DNA of 46,051 nt from Curvibacter sp. Lineage in GTDB: Bacteria; Pseudomonadota; Gammaproteobacteria; Burkholderiales; Burkholderiaceae_C. Shown here one piece after another: positions 32,492-41,813 of this stretch. How positions within the stretch are numbered: position 1 is the stretch's first letter; every line of letters starts with the position of its first letter. The stretch spans positions 1 through 46,051 of the forward strand of contig RXJO01000185.1 of NCBI GenBank assembly GCA_003987795.1. Reading direction: 5' to 3'. Below the pieces are notes generated by a model. It saw only the letters and a list, made by a program, of their open reading frames with translations, was not told the origin of the DNA and did not search any database. The position numbers and the translations under genes are program-made.

Positions 32492-35400
32492 ATGAACCTG
32501 TCCAAATTCTTCATTGATCGCCCCATCTTTGCGGGCGTGCTATCGGTGCTGATGCTGATCGCCGGCCTGCTGGCCCTGCGTGTGCTGCCAGTGTCCGAAT
32601 ACCCCGAGGTCGTGCCGCCGCAGGTGGTGGTGCGCGCCAACTACCCCGGCGCCAACCCCAAGGTGATCGCCGAGACCGTGGCCACCCCGCTGGAGGAGGC
32701 CATCAACGGCGTCGAAGGCATGCTCTACATGGGCAGCCAGGCCACCACCGACGGCCTGCTCACGCTGACCGTCACCTTCCGCCTGGGCACCGACCCTGAC
32801 AAGGCTCAGCAACTGGTGCAGAACCGCGTGGCCCAGGCCGAAGCACGTCTGCCCGAAGAGGTACGCCGCCTGGGGCTGGCCACCGTCAAAAGTTCGCCCG
32901 ACCTGACCTTGGTGGTGCACCTGCTGTCGCCGGGCGGCCGCTACGACATGACCTACCTGCGCAACTACGCGGTGCTCAACGTGAAAGACCGGCTGGCCCG
33001 CGTCAAGGGCGTAGGCGAGGTGCAGCTGTTCGGCTCGGGCGACTACTCGATGCGCGTCTGGCTGGACCCTCAGAAGGTGGCCCAGCGTGGCCTGTCGGCC
33101 AACGACGTGGTGCGTGCCATCCGCGAGCAGAACGTGCAGGCTGCCGCCGGTGTGGTCGGCGCCTCGCCCGGCCTGCCCGGAGCGGATCTGCAACTCTCCA
33201 TCAATGCCCAGGGCCGCCTGCAAAGCGAAGAGGAGTTTGGCGACATCATCGTCAAGACCGGCAGCGACGGCGCGGTCACCCGCCTGCGCGATGTGGCCCG
33301 GCTGGAGCTGGGTGCGGCCTCGTACGCGCTGCGCTCACTGCTCGACAACAAGGATGCGGTGGCCGTGCCGATCTTTGCCGCGCCGGGCTCGAACGCGATC
33401 CAGATCTCGGACGATGTGCATGCCGCCATGGCCGAACTCAAGAAGGGCATGCCTGACGGCATGGACTACCAGATCGTCTACGACCCGACCCAGTTCGTGC
33501 GCGCCTCGATCGACTCGGTGGTGCACACCCTGCTGGAGGCCGTGGCCCTGGTGGTGCTGGTGGTGATCCTGTTCCTGCAGACCTGGCGCGCCTCCATCAT
33601 CCCGCTGCTGGCGGTGCCGGTGTCGGTGGTCGGCACCTTTGCGGTGATGCAGATGTCGGGCTTCTCCATCAATGCGCTGAGCCTGTTCGGCCTGGTGCTG
33701 GCCATCGGCATCGTGGTCGATGACGCCATCGTGGTGGTGGAGAACGTGGAGCGCAACATTGAGGCCGGCCTGACGCCGCGTGAAGCCACCTACCGCGCCA
33801 TGCGCGAAGTCTCGGGCCCCATCATCGCGATCGCCCTTGTGCTGTGCGCGGTGTTCGTACCGCTGGCCTTCATCAGCGGCCTGACCGGCCAGTTCTACCG
33901 CCAGTTCGCGTTGACCATCGCGATCTCGACCATCATCTCGGCCGTCAACTCGCTGACCCTGTCGCCGGCCCTGGCCGCCCTGCTGCTCAAGGGGCATGAC
34001 GCGTCCAAGGATGCACTCACCCGCGGCATGGACCGGGTGCTGGGCCGCTTCTTTGCCGGCTTCAACCGCTTGTTCGGGCGCGGGGCCAAAGCCTACAGCG
34101 GCGGCGTCACCCGGGTGATCGCCCGCAAGGGCGCCATGATGGGCCTGTACCTGGTGCTGGGCCTGCTGACGCTGGGCCTGTTCAAGAGCGTGCCGGGCGG
34201 CTTTGTGCCGGCGCAGGACAAGCAGTACCTGATCGGATTCGCCCAATTGCCCGATGGCGCCACACTCGACCGCACCGAGCAGGTGATCCGGCGCATGAGC
34301 GAGATCGCGCTGGCCCAGCCCGGGGTGGAGCACGCGGTGGCCTTTCCGGGCCTGTCCATCAACGGCTTCACCAACAGCTCCAACTCGGGCATCGTGTTCG
34401 CCACCCTCAAGCCTTTTGAAGAGCGGCGCGACGCCAGCCTGAGCGCAGGGGCCATCGCCGGCCAGCTCAACCAAAAATACGCCGGCCTGCAGGACGCCTT
34501 CATCGCCATGTTCCCGCCGCCCCCCGTGGCCGGCCTGGGTACCACCGGCGGCTTCAAGCTGCAGATCGAAGACCGCGGCTCGCAAGGCTATGCGGCCTTG
34601 GATGGTGCGGTGAAAGCCTTCATGGCCAAGGCCTACCAGACGCCCGAGCTGGCCGGCCTGTTCACCAGCTTCCAGGTCAATGTGCCTCAGCTCTATGCCG
34701 ATATCGACCGCACCCGGGCGCGTCAACTGGGTGTGCCGGTGACCGAGGTGTTCGACACCCTGCAGATCTACCTGGGCAGCCTGTATGCCAACGACTTCAA
34801 CCGCTTTGGCCGCACCTACAGCGTGCGCGTGCAGGCCGATGCGCCCTACCGGGCGCGGGCCGAGGACGTGGGCCTGCTCAAGGTGCGTTCCAGCAGCGGT
34901 GAGATGGTGCCGCTGTCGGCCCTGCTGAAGATCGAGCCCAGCTTCGGACCCGAACGCGCCATGCGCTACAACGGCTATCTGTCGGCCGACATCAATGGCG
35001 GGCCCGCGCCCGGCTATTCCAGCGGCCAGGCCCAGGCGGCCGTGGCCCGCATCGCGGCCGAGACCCTGCCGCCGGGCTTCAGCTACGAATGGACCGAGCT
35101 GACTTACCAGGAGATCCTCGCCGGCAATTCGGCGGTGTGGGTGTTCCCGCTGGCCATCCTGCTGGTGTTCCTGGTGCTGGCTGCGCAGTACGAGAGCCTG
35201 ACGCTGCCGCTGGCCATCATCCTGATCGTGCCCATGGGCCTGCTGGCGGCCATGACCGGGGTGTGGCTGTCACGCGGCGACAACAACGTCTTCACCCAGA
35301 TCGGCTTGATGGTGCTGGTGGGGCTGTCGGCCAAGAACGCGATCCTGATCGTCGAGTTCGCTCGTGAGCTGGAGTTTGCCGGCCGCAGCCCGTTGCAGGC

Positions 35401-35731
35401 CGCCATCGAAGCCAGCCGGCTGCGCCTGCGCCCCATCCTGATGACCTCTCTGGCCTTTGTGATGGGGGTGCTGCCCCTGGTGCTGTCCACCGGGGCGGGT
35501 GCCGAGATGCGCCGCGCCATGGGCGTGGCGGTGTTCGCCGGGATGATCGGCGTGACCGCCTTCGGCCTGTTCCTGACCCCGGTGTTCTATGTGCTGCTGC
35601 GGCGGCTGACGGGCAACCGGCCCTTGATCCAGCATGGCAGCCATGTCGCACCCGTGGGGCCGCTTGATCTGGCCGCCTCTGGTGCCCAGGCCCGGCCCGT
35701 GCTGGCGGCTCCGCGCCGTGACCCTGATTGA
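32492..35731 (+). CDS. ceoB: RND multidrug efflux pump (CeoB/MexF family)
   Basis: A 1079-residue inner-membrane HAE1-type RND transporter with a proton-driven drug antiport role. The N-terminus MNLSKFFIDRPIFAGVLSVL is characteristic. VVDDAIVVVENVERN in the fourth membrane segment contains the proton-relay Asp pair, and KNAILIVEFA in segment ten carries the relay Lys. Two large periplasmic loops (about 30-335 and 560-870) follow membrane segments one and seven. It is preceded by ceoA with 31 bases and followed by opcM after 12 bases. Substrates of the Burkholderia homologue include chloramphenicol, trimethoprim and fluoroquinolones; those here are inferred. Confidence 0.97.
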   Translation: MNLSKFFIDRPIFAGVLSVLMLIAGLLALRVLPVSEYPEVVPPQVVVRANYPGANPKVIAETVATPLEEAINGVEGMLYMGSQATTDGLLTLTVTFRLGTDPDKAQQLVQNRVAQAEARLPEEVRRLGLATVKSSPDLTLVVHLLSPGGRYDMTYLRNYAVLNVKDRLARVKGVGEVQLFGSGDYSMRVWLDPQKVAQRGLSANDVVRAIREQNVQAAAGVVGASPGLPGADLQLSINAQGRLQSEEEFGDIIVKTGSDGAVTRLRDVARLELGAASYALRSLLDNKDAVAVPIFAAPGSNAIQISDDVHAAMAELKKGMPDGMDYQIVYDPTQFVRASIDSVVHTLLEAVALVVLVVILFLQTWRASIIPLLAVPVSVVGTFAVMQMSGFSINALSLFGLVLAIGIVVDDAIVVVENVERNIEAGLTPREATYRAMREVSGPIIAIALVLCAVFVPLAFISGLTGQFYRQFALTIAISTIISAVNSLTLSPALAALLLKGHDASKDALTRGMDRVLGRFFAGFNRLFGRGAKAYSGGVTRVIARKGAMMGLYLVLGLLTLGLFKSVPGGFVPAQDKQYLIGFAQLPDGATLDRTEQVIRRMSEIALAQPGVEHAVAFPGLSINGFTNSSNSGIVFATLKPFEERRDASLSAGAIAGQLNQKYAGLQDAFIAMFPPPPVAGLGTTGGFKLQIEDRGSQGYAALDGAVKAFMAKAYQTPELAGLFTSFQVNVPQLYADIDRTRARQLGVPVTEVFDTLQIYLGSLYANDFNRFGRTYSVRVQADAPYRARAEDVGLLKVRSSSGEMVPLSALLKIEPSFGPERAMRYNGYLSADINGGPAPGYSSGQAQAAVARIAAETLPPGFSYEWTELTYQEILAGNSAVWVFPLAILLVFLVLAAQYESLTLPLAIILIVPMGLLAAMTGVWLSRGDNNVFTQIGLMVLVGLSAKNAILIVEFARELEFAGRSPLQAAIEASRLRLRPILMTSLAFVMGVLPLVLSTGAGAEMRRAMGVAVFAGMIGVTAFGLFLTPVFYVLLRRLTGNRPLIQHGSHVAPVGPLDLAASGAQARPVLAAPRRDPD

Positions 35732-35743
35732 AAGCCACACGCC

Positions 35744-37252
35744 ATGACTGATTTCTTGATTCCCCGCACCCTGCGTGTTCTGACCCCGCTGTGGGCGGCC
35801 CTGTGGCTGGCCGGTTGTGCCGGCACACCTTCGCCCGGCGCTGAGCAGGCTCTGCCTCCTCTGCCGACCATCTTCAGCCAGACCCAGCCGGCCGGCCTGG
35901 GCGCTGACGGCACCCGTTGGACCGTGGCCCCTGGCGCCGAGGCCCAGCCCCGGGGCGCCTGGTGGCTGGACTTCATGGACCCGGTGCTGACCGATCTGGT
36001 GCAGCGCGCCGACGCGGCCAACACCCGGCTGCAGGAGGCCTCGGCCCGCCTGGCCGAGGCGCGGGCTTTGCTGGGCACGGCCGAGGCCGCCCGGGCACCG
36101 CAGGTGGGCGTGAACGCCGGCCTCAACCGCCAGGCCGGGCGCGGCACGCTGAGTGGCGAAGCGCCCAGCACCACGGCCAGCCTGGGCCTGGGGGCTTCGT
36201 ATGAACTGGATGTGATGGGCCGCCTGCGCCAGGCCAGCCAGGCCGCCGGTCAGGATGCCCGGGCTCAGGCTGCGCTGCTGCAGAGCACCCGCCTGCTGGT
36301 GCAGGCCGATGTGGCCCAGACCTATCTGCAGCTGCGCTCGGTTCAGGCCGAGCAGGTGCTGGTCGACGAGAGCCTGCAGGCCCTGCGCGAGATGCTGCAG
36401 CTCACCACCCGGCGCGAGCGGGCCGGCGATGTGGCCGAGCTGGACCTGGCCCGGGCCCGCTCCGAGGTGGCGGCCACCGAGTCAGAGGCCCTGGCCTTGC
36501 AACGCCAGCAGGCCTTGCTGACGCATGCGCTGGCGGTGTTGGTGGGCGAGGTGGCCACCGGCTTCAGCCTGCCCGAAGCCGGCCCCCTGGCCAGCATCCC
36601 GGTGGTTCCGCCCGGGGTGCCGGGCACGGTGCTGGCGCGCCGTCCCGATGTGGCGGCCGCGCAGGCCTCGGTGCTGGCAGCCCAGGCGCGGCTGGGCGTG
36701 GCCCAGACGGCCTGGTTCCCGGCGGTCACCCTGACCGGTAGCGCGGGTCAGGCCTCACCCGAGCTGGGTGATCTGTTCAAGTGGTCGGCGCGGGCCTGGA
36801 GCGCCGGAGCCCTGCTGTCGCTGCCGCTGTTCGATGGCGGCCGGCGCGAGGCGGCGGTGCAGGGCGCCCAGGCGCGGCTGGACGCCGCCCTGGCGGCCTA
36901 CCGTGGCCAGGTCTTGAATGCCTTCGGCGAGGTCGAGGACCAGCTCAGCAACCTGAACCTGTTGGCCGCCCAGGCTGAGGCCCAGGCTCGGGCCGTGGCG
37001 GCTGCCCGGCGCGCCACCGCCTTGTCCGAGTCGCGCTACCGGCATGGCTTTGTGAGCCAGATCGAGCTGCTGGACGCGCGCCGTGCCGAGCTGCGCAACC
37101 GCCGGGCCGAGCTGCAGGTGCGCACCGGCCAGGCCGTGGCCACGGTGGCCCTGGTGCGCGCCCTGGGCGGGGGCTGGGGAGATGGCCCCGGTGCAGCGGC
37201 AGCCCTCGGCGGCCCGCGTCCCGAGGCCATCGCCCGGCTTCAGAACCGGTAG
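35744..37252 (+). CDS. opcM: Outer-membrane efflux channel lipoprotein (OpcM/NodT family)
   Basis: A 502-residue TolC-like channel. The lipobox LAGC gives acylation at Cys25. Two coiled-coil repeats typical of OprM/NodT are seen, for example ARLAEARALLGTAEAARAPQVGV and LLAAQAEAQARAVAAARRATALSESRYRHGFVSQIELLDARR. It completes the tripartite pump with CeoA and CeoB. Its 3' end overlaps the convergent TonB receptor gene by 13 bases, with no room for a separate terminator. Confidence 0.95.
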   Translation: MTDFLIPRTLRVLTPLWAALWLAGCAGTPSPGAEQALPPLPTIFSQTQPAGLGADGTRWTVAPGAEAQPRGAWWLDFMDPVLTDLVQRADAANTRLQEASARLAEARALLGTAEAARAPQVGVNAGLNRQAGRGTLSGEAPSTTASLGLGASYELDVMGRLRQASQAAGQDARAQAALLQSTRLLVQADVAQTYLQLRSVQAEQVLVDESLQALREMLQLTTRRERAGDVAELDLARARSEVAATESEALALQRQQALLTHALAVLVGEVATGFSLPEAGPLASIPVVPPGVPGTVLARRPDVAAAQASVLAAQARLGVAQTAWFPAVTLTGSAGQASPELGDLFKWSARAWSAGALLSLPLFDGGRREAAVQGAQARLDAALAAYRGQVLNAFGEVEDQLSNLNLLAAQAEAQARAVAAARRATALSESRYRHGFVSQIELLDARRAELRNRRAELQVRTGQAVATVALVRALGGGWGDGPGAAAALGGPRPEAIARLQNR

Positions 37253-39471
37253 GTCGCGGTGGCCACCACCGTGCGCCGCTGGCCGTAGAAGCAATCGCCG
37301 CGGGTCAGGCAGGTGGTGATCTGCACCTTGTCGGCCAGGTTCACCGCGTTCAGGGCCAGGCGCCAGTGGCCCTGGTCGTAGGCCACCATGGCGTCCAGCA
37401 GGGTGCTCGAAGGCGTGCGCAGGCTGTCGGTGCCATCCCACGATTCACCGAGGTAGCGCAGGCCCAGGCCGGCCGACAGGCCGCCCCGGCCCTGACCGGC
37501 AAAGCGGTGCATCAACCACAGCGCCGCACTGTGTTCGGGCACCCCCTGCAGGCGCTTGCCCTGGTCGGCGCCGGTGCTGCGACTCACGCGGGCGTCGGTC
37601 CAGGCATAGCTGCCGGTCCAGTCCCAATGCCGGCTCAGGCTGGCCGTCACCTCCAGCTCGGCCCCGCGCACACGGGCCTCGCCGATCTGCAGGCTGTTGA
37701 GCGGGTTGGCCGGGTCGGTGGTCTTGCGGTTGGTGTCGCGCAGGTCGTACAGCGCGGCGTAGGCCGTGATGCCTCGGCCCGGTGGCTGCCATTTCACACC
37801 GGCCTCCCACTGCTTGCCGCGCTGAGGCTTGTAGGGGGTGCCGTAGACGTTCACCCCTCCCAGCGGCAGGAAGGATTCCGAGTAGCTCAGATAGGGGGCC
37901 CAGCCGCCCTCGGCCAGGTAGCTCAGGCCCGCGCGCTTGCTCCAGGCCTTGTCGTCGATCGCGGCGGCCGGCCGGCCCTCGGTGTCGGTCTGGGCGCTGT
38001 CGTGGCGCAGGCCCAGGGTCAGGCGCCAGCGCTCCCAGGCGATCTGGTCCTGGGCGTACAGGCCCAGTTGGCGTTGCGTCACCGAGGGCTGGCGGGTGAG
38101 GGTGGCCGGCGGGGTGTAGTTGCCATAGACCGGCTGGTACACATCGATGTCGCCGGCCTTGCCCCGGCCGGTCCACTGCCCGGTCTGGTTGCGCTGCAGG
38201 TCCAGGCCCAGCAGCAGGCGGTGGCCGACGGCACCGCTTTGCCAGCTGCGCTCGGCCTGGTTGTCGATCAACACCATGCGACCGGTGTTGAGCTGCTGCA
38301 CCAGGTCGCGGGCGACGGTGCGGTTGTCGGCATTGAAGACCGGTCGGGCCGGGCGTCCGGTGGCGGTGTTGGCCGTGAAGCTGGTGTAGGCGGTGCGGTA
38401 GTCCACCTCGCTCTCGGTGGCGCGCAGGTTCTGCCGCAGCGTCCATTGCTCGTTGAGGCGGTGGCTGAACAGGTAGCCCACAGAACTCTGGCGGGTGTTG
38501 TAGGCGTCCCAGCCCGGCTCCCCGATGAAGGTGCTGGTGGGGATCTGCCCGTAGGCACTGGGCAACAAGGTGCCCTGCCACGGGAAGAAGCCGATCAGCG
38601 AACCACTCTGGTCGCGCTGGTACAGGCCCTGCAGCGTCAGTGAGGTGTCGGCATTGGGTCGCCAGGTGAGCGTGGGGGCGACCACGGTGCGGTCGTCGGC
38701 CACGTGGTCGACCTGGGTGCCGCTGTCGCGCCCGACCAGGATCAGGCGGTACAGCCACTGGCCCTCGGCGTCCAGCGGCCCGGTCAGGTCGGCCGCGATC
38801 TGTCGTCGCTGGTAGGAGCCCAGCTGCAGCTGGATCTCGCGCTGCGTCTCGGCCTGCGGGCGCTTGGAGCTGAGGTTGAGCACCCCGCCGATTTGGCCCT
38901 GGCCGTACAGCACCGAGCTGGGTCCGCGCAGCAGTTCCACGCGCTCCAGGGTGTAAGGGTCGGGGCGGGTGGTGTTGTAGGTGCCGTAGCTGCGCAGCAG
39001 GCCGTCCAGGTACTGGGTCACATCGCCGCCACGGGCCTTGAAGCTGTCGACGCGGCTGTCGAAATAGCTCGACACGATGCCGGCGCTGTAGGCCGTGGTC
39101 TGGCGCAGGGTGGTTGCGCCCTGGGCCTCGATCTGGTCGCGAGTGACCACCGAGATGGCCTGGGGCGTCTCCAGCACCGGGGTGTCGGTTTTGGTGGCGC
39201 TGCTGCCTTGGCGGGCCACGAAGCCGGTCACCGGGGTGGTGGCGCTCTCGGGCTCGGGCCGGGCCTGGATGGTGATGGCGGACAGGGCTTTTTCGGCCGC
39301 CCCATCGGTGGTGGCCACGCCCTGGGCCTGCGAGAGACCGGGCAGCGCCAGGCTGCACACGGTCAGCGTGGCCTGGGTGATGGCGCGCAGGCGTTGGCGC
39401 TTGGGCGCGAGATCGGAGAGGCGGTGGGCCGGGCTGGGTGGGCGACCGGCATGTAGCGAACAGGGTGTCAT
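37240..39471 (-). CDS. TonB-dependent siderophore receptor (last gene of second iron cluster)
   Basis: A 743-residue outer-membrane receptor. A signal peptide (ITQATLTVCSLALPGLSQAQG) precedes a probable TonB box (LSAITIQAR). The plug has TPQAISVVTRDQIEAQG, FKARGGDVTQYLDGLL and VELLRGPSSVLYGQGQIGGVLNLSSKRP, followed by a barrel with the closing TVVATATYRF. There is no N-terminal signalling domain, so it is not FecA-type. It resembles FhuA/FoxA-class ferric hydroxamate receptors by overall pattern. I chose the ATG at 39471; an in-frame ATG at 39504 is possible. It follows the DUF3325 gene after 102 bases. Confidence 0.92.
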   Translation of the reverse strand: MTPCSLHAGRPPSPAHRLSDLAPKRQRLRAITQATLTVCSLALPGLSQAQGVATTDGAAEKALSAITIQARPEPESATTPVTGFVARQGSSATKTDTPVLETPQAISVVTRDQIEAQGATTLRQTTAYSAGIVSSYFDSRVDSFKARGGDVTQYLDGLLRSYGTYNTTRPDPYTLERVELLRGPSSVLYGQGQIGGVLNLSSKRPQAETQREIQLQLGSYQRRQIAADLTGPLDAEGQWLYRLILVGRDSGTQVDHVADDRTVVAPTLTWRPNADTSLTLQGLYQRDQSGSLIGFFPWQGTLLPSAYGQIPTSTFIGEPGWDAYNTRQSSVGYLFSHRLNEQWTLRQNLRATESEVDYRTAYTSFTANTATGRPARPVFNADNRTVARDLVQQLNTGRMVLIDNQAERSWQSGAVGHRLLLGLDLQRNQTGQWTGRGKAGDIDVYQPVYGNYTPPATLTRQPSVTQRQLGLYAQDQIAWERWRLTLGLRHDSAQTDTEGRPAAAIDDKAWSKRAGLSYLAEGGWAPYLSYSESFLPLGGVNVYGTPYKPQRGKQWEAGVKWQPPGRGITAYAALYDLRDTNRKTTDPANPLNSLQIGEARVRGAELEVTASLSRHWDWTGSYAWTDARVSRSTGADQGKRLQGVPEHSAALWLMHRFAGQGRGGLSAGLGLRYLGESWDGTDSLRTPSSTLLDAMVAYDQGHWRLALNAVNLADKVQITTCLTRGDCFYGQRRTVVATATYRF

Positions 39472-39573
39472 GGTCAGGGGTTCATCCTCTGGGCTGCGAG
39501 TCATTGGCTGGGGCAGCGCCTGCCGAGGCGGGCGACCTGGACACCTGGCTGAAAGGGCTTCAGGGTTGGGGCA

Positions 39574-39924
39574 TCAGTCCGACCCTGCGTGTGGGTGGGG
39601 GGTGGCATGCGGTTTGTCTTGCCTGCGCAGCAGCCAGCGCAGCGTGTCGGGGCCAAAGCTCAGTTGCAGCGCCACGGCGAGCGCGCCAGCGCTCAACAAC
39701 ATCAGCCACAGCAGGCTGCCGAAAGCTGGGCCGTCTTGCCACAGGCACAGGACCCAGGCCAGGGCGAGCAGGACGATGCCCTGCAGGCGCCAGGTCGCGA
39801 GCGTCGGTGGGCGATGGTGGTCGAGGCCGAGCGTGTCCCGGTGGCGCTCCTGGCTCAGGGCCAGGCAGGCCATGCCCAGCGTGTTGAGCAGGCCCGCGGC
39901 GGCCATCCAGACGGCGTCATGCAT
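39574..39924 (-). CDS. DUF3325 membrane protein
   Basis: A 116-residue protein with about three hydrophobic helices (AVWMAAAGLLNTLGMACLAL, LQGIVLLALAWVLCLW, SLLWLMLLSAGALAVALQL). Small proteins of this kind (DUF3325) are encoded directly after PepSY membrane proteins in iron-siderophore clusters. The start overlaps the PepSY stop by eight bases. It probably assists the PepSY partner in the inner membrane; the specific role is unknown. Confidence 0.85.
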   Translation of the reverse strand: MHDAVWMAAAGLLNTLGMACLALSQERHRDTLGLDHHRPPTLATWRLQGIVLLALAWVLCLWQDGPAFGSLLWLMLLSAGALAVALQLSFGPDTLRWLLRRQDKPHATPHPHAGSD

Positions 39925-41512
39925 GTCGCTCTCCAGGGGGCGGCACGGCGCTTGCCAGTCCTACGGCCTTCCGGCGGGGCGCGTGGCGGCGCAGCCGTGA
40001 CGCGGTCCAGGCGCTCAGGGCCGCCAGACACAGCAGGGCGGTGTCCACGCCGGCCACTCCCCATTGGCCTTGCTGCAGGCTGCGCCACAGCGGCATGCCT
40101 GTGGTGAGGGCGTTGAGCAGCACGGCGGCGACGGCTGCGATGGCCACCGCCTGCACCTGGGTCGCCCAGGCCGGGCGGCCGCGCCAGGCGGCATGGGCCA
40201 GGCTGAGCAGCCAGCTCAGGTAGAAGGCCGCCATCTCCAGTTCGGCACGGCCCAGCCCGCCGAAGCCGGCCTGGGCAGGCAGCACTCGGTTGGCCAGCAG
40301 AAAGGCCAGGGTGGCCCCGATCACGCCGGGCAGGGTGGCGATGCTCAAGGCCTCGACCACCCGCACGCCGCGCAAGCCTTGCCGGGCGTGGCGCACGCGT
40401 CGGCTTTCGAGCCAGAACACAAAGCCGGTGCCGATCATCACGCAGCCGCCCAGGCCAGCCGCAAAGTAGAGCCAACGCAGCGTCCAGTGCTTGAACTGCA
40501 CATAGTGCAGGCCGCTGATGAAGCGCTGCACGCGCATCACCGGGGCTTCGTTGAATTCATGCAGCAGGGTGCCGCTGGCCGCATCGAAGTAAAGCTGCTC
40601 TAGGCCCAGGGGCACCTGGTCCTGGGGGGAGCGGCGCAGCTCCACATAGCTGTTGGCGTCGCCAGGGTGCCAGACCCGCAAGAAGTAGGCTTCGCTGCCG
40701 GGCCAATGCTGGCGGGCCTGGTCCAGCAGTGCGTCCAGCCTGGGGGCCTGCTCGGCGGGCCGGCCCGCGGGGGTGCGCCGATAGACCCCCATGCCTTCGG
40801 CCTGGAAAGCCCGTTGAGCGGCCACCGGCCCGGCGCCCGGGTAGGCGGCCCAGGGTGCGGCAGGCCAGTAGATGCCCATGAAGACGATCAACCCCGACAA
40901 GGCGATGCCAAAGTGGAAGGGCAGCAGCAACACGCCGGTGAGGTTGTGCAGATCCAGGCTGGCGCGGGGCAACTGCTTGCGCGGCCGAAACAGAAAGAAG
41001 TCGGCCAGCAGCTTGCGGTGGATCACCACGCCGCTGACCACGCCCACCAGCATGGCCAGGCCCGCCAGGCCGGCCAGCCAGTAGCCCAGGTCTTTCCACT
41101 TGAGGTGCAGGCTGTAATGGAACGGGTAGATGAAGCCCGAGCCCCCCAGGGTCTCGGCCTCGTTGAGCACGGCGCCGGTGCGTGGGTGCAGGTAGCGCCG
41201 CTCGGGCAGGGCGCTGCCCGGCGGACGCCAGCTCAGGCGCAGCACCGGCGCGCGCTCATAAGGCAAGACCACGGACCATTGCGAGGCGCCCCGGGTGAGG
41301 CGCTCGATCTGGGCGCTGACCGGGCCGTCCAGCACCAGGGGGGCGTGCAGCACGGCGGGGTCCAAGCGGGTGTCAGGCATCATCCAACGGTCGATTTCGC
41401 GGTCGAACACGCTCAGCGTGCCCATCCAGAACACCACGAACAGCAGGCTGCCGATGAGCAGACCGGACCAGCTGTGCAGCCAGGTCATGGATTGACGGAA
41501 AGTGGGGTGCAT
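39917..41512 (-). CDS. PepSY-associated membrane protein, putative siderophore reductase
   Basis: A 531-residue inner-membrane protein. It opens with MHPTFRQSMTWLHSWSGLLIGSLLFVVFWMGTLSVFDREIDRW, the classic PepSY_TM start, and has further helices at about 145-165 (LAGLAGLAMLVGVVSGVVIHRKLL), 198-218, 350-370 and a hydrophobic C-terminal half. Histidines in the helices (HSWSGL, HYSLHLKW, HRKLL) could coordinate haem. Related proteins such as FoxB and PiuB-like proteins are proposed to reduce ferric siderophores. The operon places it between DUF3649 (12 bases upstream) and DUF3325, beside two TonB receptors, which fits periplasmic iron release. Confidence 0.9.
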   Translation of the reverse strand: MHPTFRQSMTWLHSWSGLLIGSLLFVVFWMGTLSVFDREIDRWMMPDTRLDPAVLHAPLVLDGPVSAQIERLTRGASQWSVVLPYERAPVLRLSWRPPGSALPERRYLHPRTGAVLNEAETLGGSGFIYPFHYSLHLKWKDLGYWLAGLAGLAMLVGVVSGVVIHRKLLADFFLFRPRKQLPRASLDLHNLTGVLLLPFHFGIALSGLIVFMGIYWPAAPWAAYPGAGPVAAQRAFQAEGMGVYRRTPAGRPAEQAPRLDALLDQARQHWPGSEAYFLRVWHPGDANSYVELRRSPQDQVPLGLEQLYFDAASGTLLHEFNEAPVMRVQRFISGLHYVQFKHWTLRWLYFAAGLGGCVMIGTGFVFWLESRRVRHARQGLRGVRVVEALSIATLPGVIGATLAFLLANRVLPAQAGFGGLGRAELEMAAFYLSWLLSLAHAAWRGRPAWATQVQAVAIAAVAAVLLNALTTGMPLWRSLQQGQWGVAGVDTALLCLAALSAWTASRLRRHAPRRKAVGLASAVPPPGERHA

Positions 41513-41524
41513 GGCGGGGCTTTC

Positions 41525-41800
41525 TCAGGGCAGGCAGGCCAGCAGGCCCAGGCAGGCGGCGCTGCTCAGCAGCAGGGTGGCCCACAGGCGGCGCAGGCGC
41601 CGCACGCTGAAGGCCCACAGCAGCAGCCCGAGGAAGACCAGGAAGCCCAACATGGCGGTGGCCACCACAGCCTCGCTGCGTGGCAGTCCGCCCAGGACCA
41701 GCAGGCGGCTGAGCAGGCCCATGCTGCAGGCGCTCAGCAGGTAGCTGCCCGGCAGGGCGCCCAGCACCCGGGCCGTCACATGAAGCGCTGACGCTGACAT
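41525..41800 (-). CDS. DUF3649 membrane protein
   Basis: A 91-residue protein with three hydrophobic segments (GALPGSYLLSACSMGLLSRLL, VVATAMLGFLVFLGLLLWAF, LWATLLLSSAACLGLLACL). This matches the DUF3649 family, found with PepSY membrane proteins and DUF3325 next to siderophore receptors. It begins 13 bases after the TonB receptor gene and ends 12 bases before the PepSY gene, so it is firmly inside the operon. Its role is unknown, presumably in the same inner-membrane complex. Confidence 0.85.
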   Translation of the reverse strand: MSASALHVTARVLGALPGSYLLSACSMGLLSRLLVLGGLPRSEAVVATAMLGFLVFLGLLLWAFSVRRLRRLWATLLLSSAACLGLLACLP

Positions 41801-41813
41801 GGTGGCCTCGGGT

